A stretch of 64,000 bases of DNA, from positions 7,850-71,849 of the forward strand of contig JBALVT010000003.1 in the NCBI GenBank assembly GCA_036961345.1. Reading direction: 5' to 3'. Shown here piece by piece: positions 1-9,374 of this stretch. Within the stretch, counting starts at the first letter, position 1, and each line of letters opens with the position of its first letter. Position numbers and translations under genes: made by a program. This stretch comes from JBALVT01 sp036961345 (lineage in GTDB: Bacteria; Pseudomonadota; Gammaproteobacteria; Pseudomonadales; Halieaceae). The notes under the pieces are model-generated. The model did not search any database. It was given only the letters and a program-made list of their open reading frames with translations, and was not told the origin of the DNA.

Positions 1-66
1 TCCCATTTTCCGATGCGGTGCTCGACAGGGGTCGTGTGGCGGCGTCAACTATCCAGGAGTTTGATA

Positions 67-324
67 ATGAAAGCAGATATACATCCAAAGTACGAGGACA
101 TTACCGCGACTTGTAGTTGTGGCAATAAGGTACAAACACGTTCAACTTTGTGTGAAGACCTGCACATCGACGTATGCTCAGCATGCCATCCTTTCTTCAC
201 AGGCAAGCAAAAAATGCTGGATACTGGCGGCCGTGTAGATCGCTTCAACAAGCGTTTTGGTAATCGCAGCAGCACAGCGAAAACCGAAACCGAAACCGGA
301 TCTGAAACCGGCGCCGAAGCTTAA
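67..324 (+). CDS. rpmE: 50S ribosomal protein L31 (zinc-binding type)
   Basis: Component of the large ribosomal subunit. The 85-residue protein has the L31 pattern: N-terminal MKADIHP, Cys16-x-Cys18, then Cys37-x-x-Cys40-H and the conserved stretch HPFFTGKQKMLDTGGRVDRF. The four cysteines mark the zinc-containing (C+) paralogue rather than the zinc-free one made under zinc starvation. The start is the ATG at 67, which has AGGAG at 55-59; an in-frame upstream start at 13 would add unrelated residues. The last ~19 residues are a Thr/Glu-rich acidic tail (TETETGSETGAEA) longer than in many L31 proteins and probably disordered. It is a single-gene unit followed at once by a clear terminator. Confidence 0.97.
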   Translation: MKADIHPKYEDITATCSCGNKVQTRSTLCEDLHIDVCSACHPFFTGKQKMLDTGGRVDRFNKRFGNRSSTAKTETETGSETGAEA

Positions 325-351
325 TACTAGCTGCAGTAAATTGCGGCCCCC

Positions 352-387
352 AAAAGCGTCTTACCGCTAAGGTACGACGCTTTTTTT
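352..387 (+). terminator. Rho-independent terminator of rpmE
   Basis: An inverted repeat, GCGTC (356-360) with GACGC (376-380), is extended inward by TACC/GGTA. It is flanked by an A-run upstream and seven Ts (381-387) downstream. This is a classic intrinsic terminator 28 bases after the rpmE stop; the A-run on the other side could allow weak function on the minus strand too. Confidence 0.9.
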
Positions 388-514
388 ATGCCCTGAGTCC
401 GCCGGAGCATCGAATCAGGCTGTAAAAGCGTTACTTTACTGGCTTGTTGAACGTGACGGTTTTCTATATGCTCTTGGCCCTGTTTTTACCTGCCTAAAAC
501 GCGAAGTGAATGCC

Positions 515-1762
515 ATGTCCAAGGATCTTAAGGAAGCAGCATTGCGGTACCACGCTGAGCCCACACCCGGAAAAATCCAGGTAGAGCTCAGTACCCCCGC
601 TGAAACCCAATACGATCTGTCCCTGGCTTATAGTCCGGGCGTTGCAGAGCCATGCCTTGAAATCGCAAAGGATTTGTCGAATGCCTATCTGTATACAGGC
701 AAGGGCAACTCGGTTGGTGTCATCAGTAACGGTACAGCTGTACTGGGGCTAGGCAATTTGGGTGCTCTTGCCAGCAAACCGGTGATGGAGGGCAAGGCTC
801 TTTTGTTTAAACGGTTTGCCGGTATCAATGCGGTGGACATTGAGGTGGATACCGAGGACGCGGATCAATTTATCGCTACGGTGGCCAATATCGCCGATAC
901 CTTTGGTGGAATTAATCTCGAAGACATTAAAGCGCCTGAATGTTTTGAAATTGAAGCCAGCTTGATCGAAAAGTGCAACATCCCGATATTTCACGACGAC
1001 CAGCACGGCACGGCTATTGTGACCGCCGCTGGACTTATCAGCGCATTGGAAATTCAAGGAAAAACCCTGGGAAAAGCGGTGATCACCTGCTTGGGGGCCG
1101 GTTCAGCCGCCATTGCGTGTATGCGCTTGCTGGTAAGCATGGGGGCGCGGCGCGAGAACATTTATATGTTGGATCGCAGAGGGGTTATCTACCCCGGGCG
1201 CGAAGGCGTTAATGCCTATAAGGAAGAGTTCTCAAATGACACTGACAAGCGCAGCCTGACTGATGCAGTGGGCGGTGCAGATGTTTTCATTGGGCTGTCT
1301 GGCGCTGATTTACTGAGTGCTGAGATGTTGCTTACCATGGCCGATAATCCCGTTGTTTTCGCTTGTTCCAATCCTGATCCCGAGATTAACCCTGAGCTTG
1401 CCAATGCGACTCGTAGCGACCTTATTATGGCCACCGGCCGGTCTGATTACCCCAACCAGGTGAACAATGTGCTTGGGTTTCCCTTTATTTTCCGGGGTGC
1501 GCTGGATGTCAGGGCGAGTAGGATTAACGAGGAGATGAAAATAGCTGCAGTTCACGCATTGTGTGATCTGGCGAAAGAGCCGGTTCCACCCGAAGTGCTA
1601 GCGGCCTGTGAAATTGAGGCCCTCAGTTTTGGCCCGCAATACATTATTCCAAAGCCCGTAGACAGTCGTTTACTCAGTGCAGTGGCATCAGCGGTTGCTC
1701 GTGCCGCGGTCGACAGCGGTGTCGCGAGCCTGCCCTACCCTGAAAATTATTTAGCGGGCTAG
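515..1762 (+). CDS. maeB: NAD(P)-dependent malic enzyme, short form
   Basis: Catalyses oxidative decarboxylation of malate to pyruvate with NAD(P) reduction, in the cytoplasm. The 415-residue protein starts MSKDLKEAALRYHAEP and carries the malic-enzyme core: DLSLAYSPGVAEP, TGKGNSVGVISNGTAVLG, the catalytic-lysine region KPVMEGKALLFKRFAG, the metal-site segment IFHDDQHGTAIV, and a Rossmann motif CLGAGSAAIACMRLL near residues 195-210. It lacks the C-terminal phosphotransacetylase-like domain of the ~760-residue MaeB of E. coli, so it is the short form. ATG 515 is preferred because family members begin MS-LK-AAL; an in-frame GTG at 506 would add three residues. In Pseudomonas a malic enzyme likewise sits beside ponA. 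Cofactor preference cannot be decided from sequence alone. Confidence 0.93.
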   Translation: MSKDLKEAALRYHAEPTPGKIQVELSTPAETQYDLSLAYSPGVAEPCLEIAKDLSNAYLYTGKGNSVGVISNGTAVLGLGNLGALASKPVMEGKALLFKRFAGINAVDIEVDTEDADQFIATVANIADTFGGINLEDIKAPECFEIEASLIEKCNIPIFHDDQHGTAIVTAAGLISALEIQGKTLGKAVITCLGAGSAAIACMRLLVSMGARRENIYMLDRRGVIYPGREGVNAYKEEFSNDTDKRSLTDAVGGADVFIGLSGADLLSAEMLLTMADNPVVFACSNPDPEINPELANATRSDLIMATGRSDYPNQVNNVLGFPFIFRGALDVRASRINEEMKIAAVHALCDLAKEPVPPEVLAACEIEALSFGPQYIIPKPVDSRLLSAVASAVARAAVDSGVASLPYPENYLAG

Positions 1763-1786
1763 ATTTGTGGGGCGTGAGCCCCGCCG

Positions 1787-4222
1787 CTAAAAAATCTCGT
1801 TGACCAGGTCGTCCGTGCCTTTGTTGTTTGATTCTGGTCCTTCGTGTGCCTCGCCGTAGGACGGAACCCTCTCTTCGCGGAAATACTCGAAAATGGCATT
1901 GCTCTGGTCTGCAGGCGCCAGTAGCCCCGTGTCCGGATCGATACGCACGTTGACGATACCCGCTGGAATCGGGCGCTCGACGTCCGGTGAATCGCGCAGC
2001 GCGGCGCGCATGAAATTGATCCAGATTGGCAGTGCGGCGGTTCCGCCAAACTCACGCTTTCCCAATGGGGTGTAATTGTCAAAACCTACCCATGTGGTTG
2101 TCACTACATCACGGTTGTAACCCGAAAACCATGCATCCATTGGTCCGTTGGTGGTGCCGGTCTTGCCGGCTAAATCGCCTCTTTCCAATACCAGCGCACG
2201 ACGCCCTGTGCCCCGGGTAATGACATCTTGCAAAATACTGTCGACAATGAAGTTGACTCTGGCGTCCATAATCCGTGGGGCCTGGTGAGTGTCCTGCGCG
2301 GCGACTTCGCGCTGCTTGAGGATCTGCTCCATGCTGAGCTCTGCGCCTTCTGCGATCTCACCTGTGTCCTGATTGCAGTGTCTGCAAACCGTGAGCGGTT
2401 GGGCCTCGAATATTTTGTCCCCCGACAGGTTTTCAATGCGTTGAATAAGATACGGCTCGACCTTGTATCCGCCATTGGCCAGTGCCGTATACGCTGCAGC
2501 CAGTTCCAGTGGTGATACAGCGTGCGTGCCTAGCGCGAGAGATAGGTCGGGGGCGAAGCTTTCGGTATCGAAGCCAAAATTATTAGCATAATCAATGACT
2601 TGCTGTATTCCCATTTGCTGTAATAGACGAATTGACACCAGATTTCGTGATTTGGTTAATGCCCAGCGCAAGCGGGTCGGGCCATAAAATTTTCCACCGT
2701 CATTTTCGGGCCGCCATATTCCCTCCAAAGAACTGTCTTCAAAAACCACTGGCGCGTCGTTGATGATACTGGCGGCGCTGAAACCCTCTTTAAGAGCGGC
2801 GCTGTAGATAAACGGTTTGAAGTTGGATCCGGGTTGTCGCTCAGCCTGAGTGGCGCGATTGAATTTGCTTAGTTCAAATCCCATACCGCCAACAATGCTC
2901 AATATTGCCCCGTCATCGGGCGCCAAAGAAACCAGTGCGGCCTGCGCAGCTGGAACCTGACTGAGCCACCAGGCGCCCTCGTCATTTAGAGATATGCGAA
3001 TCAAATCACCTATCGACAGAACCTCGGCAGCTGTTTTCGGTGCGCCTCCTCTGGAATTTTCACTTAAGTAGGGGCGTGCCTGGCGTATGCCATTGTCCCA
3101 AAGTAGTTCTGCGGTTCCGCCATCCGCCAATAAGATGGCAGCGCTGTCCTCGCGCACTTCGGTCACAATGGCGGGCTGCAAGTCGGCGATAATGGCTGTT
3201 TCTGTCAGTACATCTTGCCAGGTTTTTGCTGCATCTTCGGTTGATTCGGGCGGTAATTGCCGTTCAGGGCCCCGATACCCGTGGCGTTTGTCGTAGGTAA
3301 TAAGGCCCTCATTGATGACCCCCTGGGCGACTTGTTGCAACCTGGAGCTGATGGTTGTGTAAACATGAAAACCCTCGTTGTAGGCCGCCATACCGTATTT
3401 CGCCAGCATTTTTTGGCGTGCCATTTCCGCAGCGTAGTGCGCCTCAAAGCTCAGCTGGGCGCCATGGTGGACTGCGGTTACCGGTGTTTGTATTGCCTCG
3501 GCGTGTTCAGCCCCAGAGATGTAACCCAATGACAGCATGCGACCAAGAATCCAGTTTCTGCGTTCTCTTCCGGCTTCGGGTCCGCTGATCGGGTTGTTGC
3601 GCGAGGGTGCCTTGGGAATGCCCGCTAACATGGCCTGTTGCGGCAGTGTGAGATCAACAATACTCTTTCCATAATAGACTTGCGCTGCAGCATCAAAGCC
3701 ATAGGCGCGGTGCCCCAGAAAGACCCGGTTAAAATAGAGTTCGAATATTTCGGGCTTATCCAGAGCGCGCTCTATTTCGATGGCCAACAGGATTTCATTG
3801 AATTTGCGTATGAATGTACGATCAAGCGTTAGAAAGTAATTTCTAGCAACCTGCATGGTCAAGGTGCTGCCGCCCGAGCCTTTTTGTCCAGTCAATACAA
3901 GCTCGGAGACCGCTCTCATCAAACCCATGATATCGATCCCTCCGTGGCGAAAAAAGCCATCGTCTTCGGCTGCCAGAAGCGCGTTTACGAAGTGCTCCGG
4001 GATCTGTTGGAAGGGCAGTGGGCTGCGCTTCTGTTCGCCAAATTGACCGATTAAATCACCCTCGCGTGTGTAGACCCGCATGGGGGTCTGCAGTTTTACA
4101 TCGCGTAGTGTTTCGACATTGGGCAAGTTTGGACTCAGGTAGAGATAGACGCCTGCCAAAAGCCATATGGCGCCAAAAAACCCGAGTAGCGCCATGCGCG
4201 TGATAAAGCGGAGGAAAGTCAT
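1787..4222 (-). CDS. mrcA: Penicillin-binding protein 1A, bifunctional glycosyltransferase/transpeptidase
   Basis: Class A penicillin-binding protein that polymerises lipid II and cross-links peptidoglycan at the outer face of the inner membrane. The 811-residue protein has an N-terminal membrane anchor (about residues 9-30), a GT51 domain with the catalytic Glu in AAEDDGFFRHGG (Glu86) and GGSTLTMQVARNYFL, an OB-like insert, and a transpeptidase domain with all three motifs: SNFK (Ser466, Lys469), SRN in TKSRNLVS near 525, and KTG at 687-689. Length matches PBP1A (ponA in Pseudomonas). It is divergent from pilM and convergent with maeB, the same arrangement as in Pseudomonas; cell-wall synthesis beside the pilus operon is a conserved neighbourhood. 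Confidence 0.96.
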   Translation of the reverse strand: MTFLRFITRMALLGFFGAIWLLAGVYLYLSPNLPNVETLRDVKLQTPMRVYTREGDLIGQFGEQKRSPLPFQQIPEHFVNALLAAEDDGFFRHGGIDIMGLMRAVSELVLTGQKGSGGSTLTMQVARNYFLTLDRTFIRKFNEILLAIEIERALDKPEIFELYFNRVFLGHRAYGFDAAAQVYYGKSIVDLTLPQQAMLAGIPKAPSRNNPISGPEAGRERRNWILGRMLSLGYISGAEHAEAIQTPVTAVHHGAQLSFEAHYAAEMARQKMLAKYGMAAYNEGFHVYTTISSRLQQVAQGVINEGLITYDKRHGYRGPERQLPPESTEDAAKTWQDVLTETAIIADLQPAIVTEVREDSAAILLADGGTAELLWDNGIRQARPYLSENSRGGAPKTAAEVLSIGDLIRISLNDEGAWWLSQVPAAQAALVSLAPDDGAILSIVGGMGFELSKFNRATQAERQPGSNFKPFIYSAALKEGFSAASIINDAPVVFEDSSLEGIWRPENDGGKFYGPTRLRWALTKSRNLVSIRLLQQMGIQQVIDYANNFGFDTESFAPDLSLALGTHAVSPLELAAAYTALANGGYKVEPYLIQRIENLSGDKIFEAQPLTVCRHCNQDTGEIAEGAELSMEQILKQREVAAQDTHQAPRIMDARVNFIVDSILQDVITRGTGRRALVLERGDLAGKTGTTNGPMDAWFSGYNRDVVTTTWVGFDNYTPLGKREFGGTAALPIWINFMRAALRDSPDVERPIPAGIVNVRIDPDTGLLAPADQSNAIFEYFREERVPSYGEAHEGPESNNKGTDDLVNEIF

Positions 4223-4397
4223 AGAATCCTTTACAAACCAGTGGCTTGTATTAAAGTGAGCTCGTTACAGCATTGTTCAAATTGGTAATTATATGCTCTT
4301 TTTTACTTTTGATTGAAATGTGTCTGTGATATATCTAACAATTAATGTATCGGTGTATAAGAATATCCTAAGTTAGTGATACTGATAGGAAAATAAC

Positions 4398-5462
4398 TTG
4401 CTCGGTTTAATAGGGAAAAGAAAGACAACTCCGGTTCTGGGGCTCGACATAAGTTCGACAACTGTCAAGTTACTAGAGTTGAGCTACTCAGGGGGCAAAT
4501 ACCGCGTAGAGAGTTACGCTGTGAGCTCGCTGCCGGTAGATGCTGTCATTGAGAAAAACGTCAATGATGTGGACGGCGTGGCAAACGCTATTCGCAGCGT
4601 CATCGCTCAGTCCAGAACTAAAGTAAAAGCGGTCGCTGCGGCAGTCGCCGGATCCTCTGTCATCACCAAGATGATAGATATGCCGGAGGGCTTGGGTGAG
4701 GACGACATGGAAACCCAGCTCACGCTCGAGGCCGACCAGTACATACCGTACCCCCTGGAAGAAGTGGCGATTGATTTCGAGGTTCAAGGGCCTTCGGAAG
4801 AACGCGATGGCCAGGTTGAAGTGTTGCTTGCCGCGTGCCGACGGGAAACCATCGATGCCCGCGTCGAGGCCGTGGAGGGTGCAGAGTTAACACCCAGAAT
4901 CATGGATGTTGAGGCCTACGCGATGGAGCGTGCCTTTTCACTTATCCAGGACCAGTTGGAAATGGAGGCCGAGAACACGGTAGCCGTGGTCGACATCGGT
5001 GCCACCATGACAACGCTCAGCGTTCTTACCAACGGGCAGACAATCTACACGCGTGAACAGTTATTCGGGGGCAAACAGCTTACCGACGAAATCATGCGAC
5101 GTTACGGGCTCCCACTGGAAGAGGCCGGGTTGGCAAAAAAACAAGGTGGCTTGCCCGACGATTATGAACCTGAGGTGCTGGAGCCCTTTAAAGACGCGGT
5201 GGTTCAGCAGGTAGCGCGCTCTTTGCAATTCTTCTTTTCCTCTAGCCAGTACAACGACGTTGATTACATTATCCTTGCCGGAGGCGTCGCTTCCATGGAA
5301 GGGCTGGAAGAACTGGTACAGGAAAAATTGGGCACGCCTACCGCGGTGGCCAATCCCTTCGCCAATATGGCCATCTCATCAAAAGTGAATGCAGTGGCAC
5401 TTGGCAGTGACGCCCCGGCAATGATGATTGCCTGCGGCCTGGCCTTACGGAGCTTCGATTAA
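4398..5462 (+). CDS. pilM: Type IV pilus inner-membrane assembly protein PilM
   Basis: Actin-like ATP-binding cytoplasmic protein that recruits PilN and with PilNOP forms the alignment subcomplex of the type IV pilus machine. The 354-residue protein begins LGLIGKRKTTPVLGLDISSTTVKLLEL, containing the phosphate-1 loop of the actin fold. Later segments VAVVDIGATMTTLSVL and YIILAGGVASMEGLEELV are the second phosphate and adenosine motifs. The start is a TTG at 4398 with the Shine-Dalgarno-like TAGGA at 4386-4390; no ATG fits the family N-terminus. It is the first gene of pilMNOPQ and its stop overlaps the pilN ATG by one base, implying translational coupling. Confidence 0.95.
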   Translation: MLGLIGKRKTTPVLGLDISSTTVKLLELSYSGGKYRVESYAVSSLPVDAVIEKNVNDVDGVANAIRSVIAQSRTKVKAVAAAVAGSSVITKMIDMPEGLGEDDMETQLTLEADQYIPYPLEEVAIDFEVQGPSEERDGQVEVLLAACRRETIDARVEAVEGAELTPRIMDVEAYAMERAFSLIQDQLEMEAENTVAVVDIGATMTTLSVLTNGQTIYTREQLFGGKQLTDEIMRRYGLPLEEAGLAKKQGGLPDDYEPEVLEPFKDAVVQQVARSLQFFFSSSQYNDVDYIILAGGVASMEGLEELVQEKLGTPTAVANPFANMAISSKVNAVALGSDAPAMMIACGLALRSFD

Positions 5463-6031
5463 TGGCTCAGATTAATTTACTGCCATGGCGCGACGATCGG
5501 CGCCAGGAGCAGAAGAAAGAATTTCTTGCCATTGTTGGCTTTGTTCTCGCACTGGGCGTCGGCCTGTTGGTTATGGCCGACCGGGTTGTGAATAACCAAA
5601 TAGATAACCAGAACACCCGCAATCGTCATTTAACCGAGCAAATCGCAGTACTGGATAAAGAGGTCGCCGAAATTCGGGAGTTAGAGCGAAAACGCAATCA
5701 ACTGTTGGACCGTATGCGTGTAATCCAGCAATTACAGGGCAATCGGCCAATTATCGTCCGTATTCTGGATCAGCTCGTTAGAACGATGCCCGACGGAGTC
5801 TTTTACACTAACCTCAAAACGACGGGTAAGGTGATTGGTATTACGGGCATTGCCGAGTCCAATAATCGGGTGTCCAGTTTGATGCGTCGATTGGATGGGT
5901 CCGATTGGCTGGCCAATCCCAACCTCGATAAGGTAAGAGCTGCCGAAGAGTACGGCGACCAGGCCACGACATTTAATCTTAGTGTTCAAGTTGAGCTGCC
6001 CGCCTCGGGTACAAATGGGGGGGAGGGCTAA
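5462..6031 (+). CDS. pilN: Type IV pilus assembly protein PilN
   Basis: Bitopic inner-membrane protein of the pilus alignment subcomplex. The 189-residue protein starts with the family signature MAQINLLPWRDDRR, the cytoplasmic peptide known in the family to dock into PilM. One transmembrane helix follows (about residues 23-42, IVGFVLALGVGLLVM), then a coiled-coil stretch rich in Glu/Arg (about 55-85) and a periplasmic ferredoxin-like region. Its ATG overlaps the pilM stop (TAATG) and pilO follows after three bases, so the genes are coupled. Confidence 0.95.
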   Translation: MAQINLLPWRDDRRQEQKKEFLAIVGFVLALGVGLLVMADRVVNNQIDNQNTRNRHLTEQIAVLDKEVAEIRELERKRNQLLDRMRVIQQLQGNRPIIVRILDQLVRTMPDGVFYTNLKTTGKVIGITGIAESNNRVSSLMRRLDGSDWLANPNLDKVRAAEEYGDQATTFNLSVQVELPASGTNGGEG

Positions 6032-6034
6032 GTT

Positions 6035-6649
6035 ATGGCATTTGAAGACACAATGAGTGGTTTGCGCGATTTTGATATCAACGACCTGGATTTTGACAAT
6101 GTCGGTGCATGGCCAGGGTTAATCAAGGTTCTTATCTGGCTGATCTTACTCGGAGCAGTTCTGGCTGGAGGCTACTATTACCACGTTGAAGACTTACAAC
6201 TTCAATTGGCCAAGGTTGAGGTAGAAGAGGAGCGCTTGAGAAAGGATTTTGAGAAAAAAGCCTTTCAGGCCGCTAATCTTGAGGCTTACAAGCGCCAGAT
6301 GTTGGAGATGGAGGAGTCTTTTGGCGCCTTGGTGAGTCAGCTGCCCAGTGATACTGAAGTGCCGGGCTTGTTGGAGGACATAACCAACAAAGGCCTGCTA
6401 AACGGCTTGGAAATTGAAACCATCGATCTGCTGCCCGAACAGAGTAAAGAATTTTATATAGAGCTTCCTATATCTATCGTTGCCAGAGGTACTTATCACG
6501 ACCTGGGCGCGTTTATTAGCGGCATGGCCGGTTTGCCAAGGATCGTAACGCTACACGATTTTGCGATTTCCGCCAGTAACGACGATTCAGGGTTACTTAA
6601 TCTGAACCTGGTTGCCAAGACTTATCGCTACAAAGATGAGGAGGCCTGA
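6035..6649 (+). CDS. pilO: Type IV pilus assembly protein PilO
   Basis: Partner of PilN in the inner-membrane alignment subcomplex; the two form heterodimers through their coiled coils. The 204-residue protein has a cytoplasmic N-terminus (FEDTMSGLRDFDINDLDFDNVGAWPG), one membrane helix (about 26-48), a coiled coil (about 50-100, LQLAKVEVEEERLRKDFEKK) and a periplasmic domain with SQLPSDTEVPGLLEDI, typical of PilO. It lies three bases after pilN and two bases before pilP. Confidence 0.95.
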   Translation: MAFEDTMSGLRDFDINDLDFDNVGAWPGLIKVLIWLILLGAVLAGGYYYHVEDLQLQLAKVEVEEERLRKDFEKKAFQAANLEAYKRQMLEMEESFGALVSQLPSDTEVPGLLEDITNKGLLNGLEIETIDLLPEQSKEFYIELPISIVARGTYHDLGAFISGMAGLPRIVTLHDFAISASNDDSGLLNLNLVAKTYRYKDEEA

Positions 6650-6651
6650 AT

Positions 6652-7185
6652 ATGAAGTTGGGTTTTCGTAATCTTGGTTTAATGGCTGTTATTGGTGTGG
6701 CACTGGCTGGATGCGGCGGAGGGGATTTATCAGATCTCGACGCATTTATGGCCGAGAAGCGGGCCAAGCCGGGCGGAATTATTACGCCTATCCCCACTTT
6801 TAAGGCCTATGAGGCGTTTGCCTACAGCGCGACAGCATTGCGTAGCCCTTTTGATCGTCCAATCGAGGTCAGGGAAATCACGCAATTACAGGCTGTCAGC
6901 GCGGTTAAGCCCGATGATACTCGCGCAAAGGAATTTCTTGAGCAGTTTACATTCGATTCTTTGAGAATGGTTGGTGGTTTAGCCAGAGCGGGAACCGACT
7001 GGGTGTTGGTTCGCGATCCTGACGGCGGTATTCACCGGGTAACCCTGGGTCACTTTCTGGGGCGTAACCATGGGAAAATAGTTGAGATGACGGAAACTTA
7101 CGTGGCTGTTGTGGAAATCGTAACTGATGGTACTGAGGACGGCTGGGTTGAACGTCCTCGCACCATCAAATTAGACGGTGTTTAA
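6652..7185 (+). CDS. pilP: Type IV pilus lipoprotein PilP
   Basis: Periplasmic lipoprotein linking the PilNO complex to the PilQ secretin. The 177-residue precursor has a lipoprotein signal peptide with lipobox LAGC (Cys21). A proline-containing linker follows (about 45-75) and then the C-terminal beta-sandwich with FTFDSLRMVGGL and GGIHRVTLGHFLGRNHGKI, which match PilP. The order pilMNOPQ and 2- to 60-base gaps show one operon. Confidence 0.95.
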   Translation: MKLGFRNLGLMAVIGVALAGCGGGDLSDLDAFMAEKRAKPGGIITPIPTFKAYEAFAYSATALRSPFDRPIEVREITQLQAVSAVKPDDTRAKEFLEQFTFDSLRMVGGLARAGTDWVLVRDPDGGIHRVTLGHFLGRNHGKIVEMTETYVAVVEIVTDGTEDGWVERPRTIKLDGV

Positions 7186-7245
7186 ATCGCATTCATCGGT
7201 GATTGCCGTTTTGGAGTAAAAAATTGAATTTTGGGGACTGGGGCC

Positions 7246-9372
7246 GTGAATAGACAAAAACAAGAAAGAAGGCATTGGCTGGGACGCCGATCAGTACTGG
7301 GGCTAACATTGACGCTATTGGCGGGTGCACTCCAAGCTGCGCCGAGTGTGACCAATATCGAATTTAGCTCGCGTCCGGGTAGTAAGTTCGAAATTCGTCT
7401 GGATTTTGACGAAACGCCGCCAGATCTCAAGGCCTACACCATTGAGAAACCTGCTCGTATAGCCATCGACTTTCCCAATACCAAAAGTGCTCTCGATGCC
7501 AAGCGCTACTCCCTGCCCTACGGCAATGCAACGGGAGTGATCGTACTCGAGTCTGGAGATCGCACCCGCCTGGTGGTCAATCTTGTGAAGATGGTGCCTT
7601 ACCAGACACGTGTAGAAGGCACCAGCATATACGTTGTTGTTGGCCAGGACGGCGGTAGCGATTATATGAAGCCGATGACCGATCCTAATCGTTTGGCAAC
7701 GAAAGTCGAGCCGGTAAGAGAGGTTAGATCAGAAATATCAGATCTACAGTTTCAACGAACTGGTGATGGTGAAGGGCGTTTGATGCTCGATTTGACAGAT
7801 CCGACTGTCGACGTGAATGTATTCAGCGAAGGCGGTGATATCAAAGTGCAGTTTGTCGATACGACAGTGCCGGAGCGTCTGATGCGGCGCTACGATGTTA
7901 CCGATTTTGCAACACCCGTTAACAGTATCGATGTGAACACGACAGAGCGTGGCGCAACATTGACACTCAAGGCGACCGGCGAGTACGACTATCTCGCGTA
8001 CCAGACTGACGGCCAGTATGTGCTCAGTGTGAAGCCGCTTTCCAAGCGGGAGATAGAGCGACGCAAGGATGAATTCACCTATGTAGGTGATCGCATCTCG
8101 TTGAATTTTCAGGATATTGAAGTTCGTGCGGTATTGCAGCTTATCGCCGATTTCACTGAATTGAACCTGGTGGCTAGCGACACGGTTTCAGGGCGTATTA
8201 CCCTGCGTTTGCAAAACGTTCCCTGGGATCAAGCGCTGGAGCTGGTGCTGAAAACCAAGGGTTTGGATAAACGGCAAAATGGCAATGTACTAATGGTGGC
8301 ACCTGCCGCGGAAATCGCCGAACGAGAACGACAGCAGATAGAGGCCAACCGCTCTATTGCTGAGCTGGCTCCACTGCAGTCTGAGTTTCTTCGCGTTCGC
8401 TATGCATCAGCGACCTCTATTGTCGGTCTATTCCAGGCTGGGTCTGAAGAGGGCGGGAGTCTAATATCTTCGCGCGGATCGGTTATCGTCGATCCTAGAA
8501 CAAATTCTCTGATTATCACTGAAACGGCCGCAAAACTGGCCGAAATACGTGATTTGATTGAGCTGGTGGATATTCCCATCAGGCAGGTAATGATCGAGGC
8601 CCGTATTGTTATCGCACAGTCCGACTTGCAAAAGGAGTTGGGTATTGAGTGGGGTGGCGGTTATCTGGATCCAGACAAAAATGGCAACATTCTGTCCGTT
8701 TCCGGGGACACTAATAACGTTATCGGTCTGAATGACTCGGTTATCAATGGAACCACACCGTCCATTAATTACCCTGGGTCGTTATTGGTAGACCTGGGTG
8801 TTGCGAGTGCAACCAGTGGTTTTGCCGTAGGTTTCACCAGCAATGATCTCTACCTGACCGCTGAGCTGTCGGCACTGGAAGCCGCCGGTGACGGCGAGGT
8901 TGTGTCACAGCCCAAAGTGATTACCGGTGACAAACAACAGGCGACTATCAAGTCGGGTACCGAAGTGCCTTATCAGGAATCTTCATCCAGTGGCGAGACC
9001 ACTACATCATTCAAAGAAGCGGTGCTTAAATTGGATGTAACGCCAAATATCACGCCAGATGACAGAATACTGCTGGATTTGATCATCAATCAGGATTCCG
9101 TTGGTGACCTGGTGCCGTCAGGTCAAGGTGGTGTCATACCTTCGATTGATACTACGGAGCTGACGACCCAGGTGCTGGTTGGGAATGGCGAAACAGTTGT
9201 ACTTGGCGGCGTATTCAAGACCGAGGACATTGAGAGAATCAGCAAGGTGCCCTTCCTTGGAGATATCCCTTATGTCGGTGCTTTCTTTAGCAATCAGACC
9301 AACTCTCATACCAAGACTGAAACCTTGATCTTCATAACGCCCAGGATTTTGGCCGATACGCTGCTCGACTAG
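7246..9372 (+). CDS. pilQ: Type IV pilus outer-membrane secretin PilQ
   Basis: Forms the multimeric outer-membrane channel through which the pilus passes. About 708 residues: signal peptide (QERRHWLGRRSVLGLTLTLL...ALQAA), AMIN domains in the N-terminal half (VTNIEFSSRPGSKFEIRLDF and a second at about 165-250), a secretin/TonB short N-terminal domain (ISLNFQDIEVRAVLQLIADF), an N1/NHN domain and the C-terminal secretin domain with VVSQPKVITGDKQQATIKSG and TTQVLVGNGETVVLGGVF. I chose the GTG at 7246, which has GGGGAC 8 bases upstream; a TTG at 7231 in the same frame is possible and would add five residues. The signal peptide contains an RR pair, but export is most likely Sec-dependent as in the family. 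Confidence 0.94.
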   Translation: MNRQKQERRHWLGRRSVLGLTLTLLAGALQAAPSVTNIEFSSRPGSKFEIRLDFDETPPDLKAYTIEKPARIAIDFPNTKSALDAKRYSLPYGNATGVIVLESGDRTRLVVNLVKMVPYQTRVEGTSIYVVVGQDGGSDYMKPMTDPNRLATKVEPVREVRSEISDLQFQRTGDGEGRLMLDLTDPTVDVNVFSEGGDIKVQFVDTTVPERLMRRYDVTDFATPVNSIDVNTTERGATLTLKATGEYDYLAYQTDGQYVLSVKPLSKREIERRKDEFTYVGDRISLNFQDIEVRAVLQLIADFTELNLVASDTVSGRITLRLQNVPWDQALELVLKTKGLDKRQNGNVLMVAPAAEIAERERQQIEANRSIAELAPLQSEFLRVRYASATSIVGLFQAGSEEGGSLISSRGSVIVDPRTNSLIITETAAKLAEIRDLIELVDIPIRQVMIEARIVIAQSDLQKELGIEWGGGYLDPDKNGNILSVSGDTNNVIGLNDSVINGTTPSINYPGSLLVDLGVASATSGFAVGFTSNDLYLTAELSALEAAGDGEVVSQPKVITGDKQQATIKSGTEVPYQESSSSGETTTSFKEAVLKLDVTPNITPDDRILLDLIINQDSVGDLVPSGQGGVIPSIDTTELTTQVLVGNGETVVLGGVFKTEDIERISKVPFLGDIPYVGAFFSNQTNSHTKTETLIFITPRILADTLLD

Positions 9373-9374
9373 CC

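Noticed and set aside
1769..1782. GGGGC-GTGA-GCCCC hairpin between maeB and mrcA as a bidirectional terminator
   Set aside because: A good stem but no T-run on either strand after it; too weak to call.
4223..4397. Promoter boxes in the mrcA-pilM divergent spacer
   Set aside because: Several AT-rich hexamers are possible but none had a convincing spacing for either direction.
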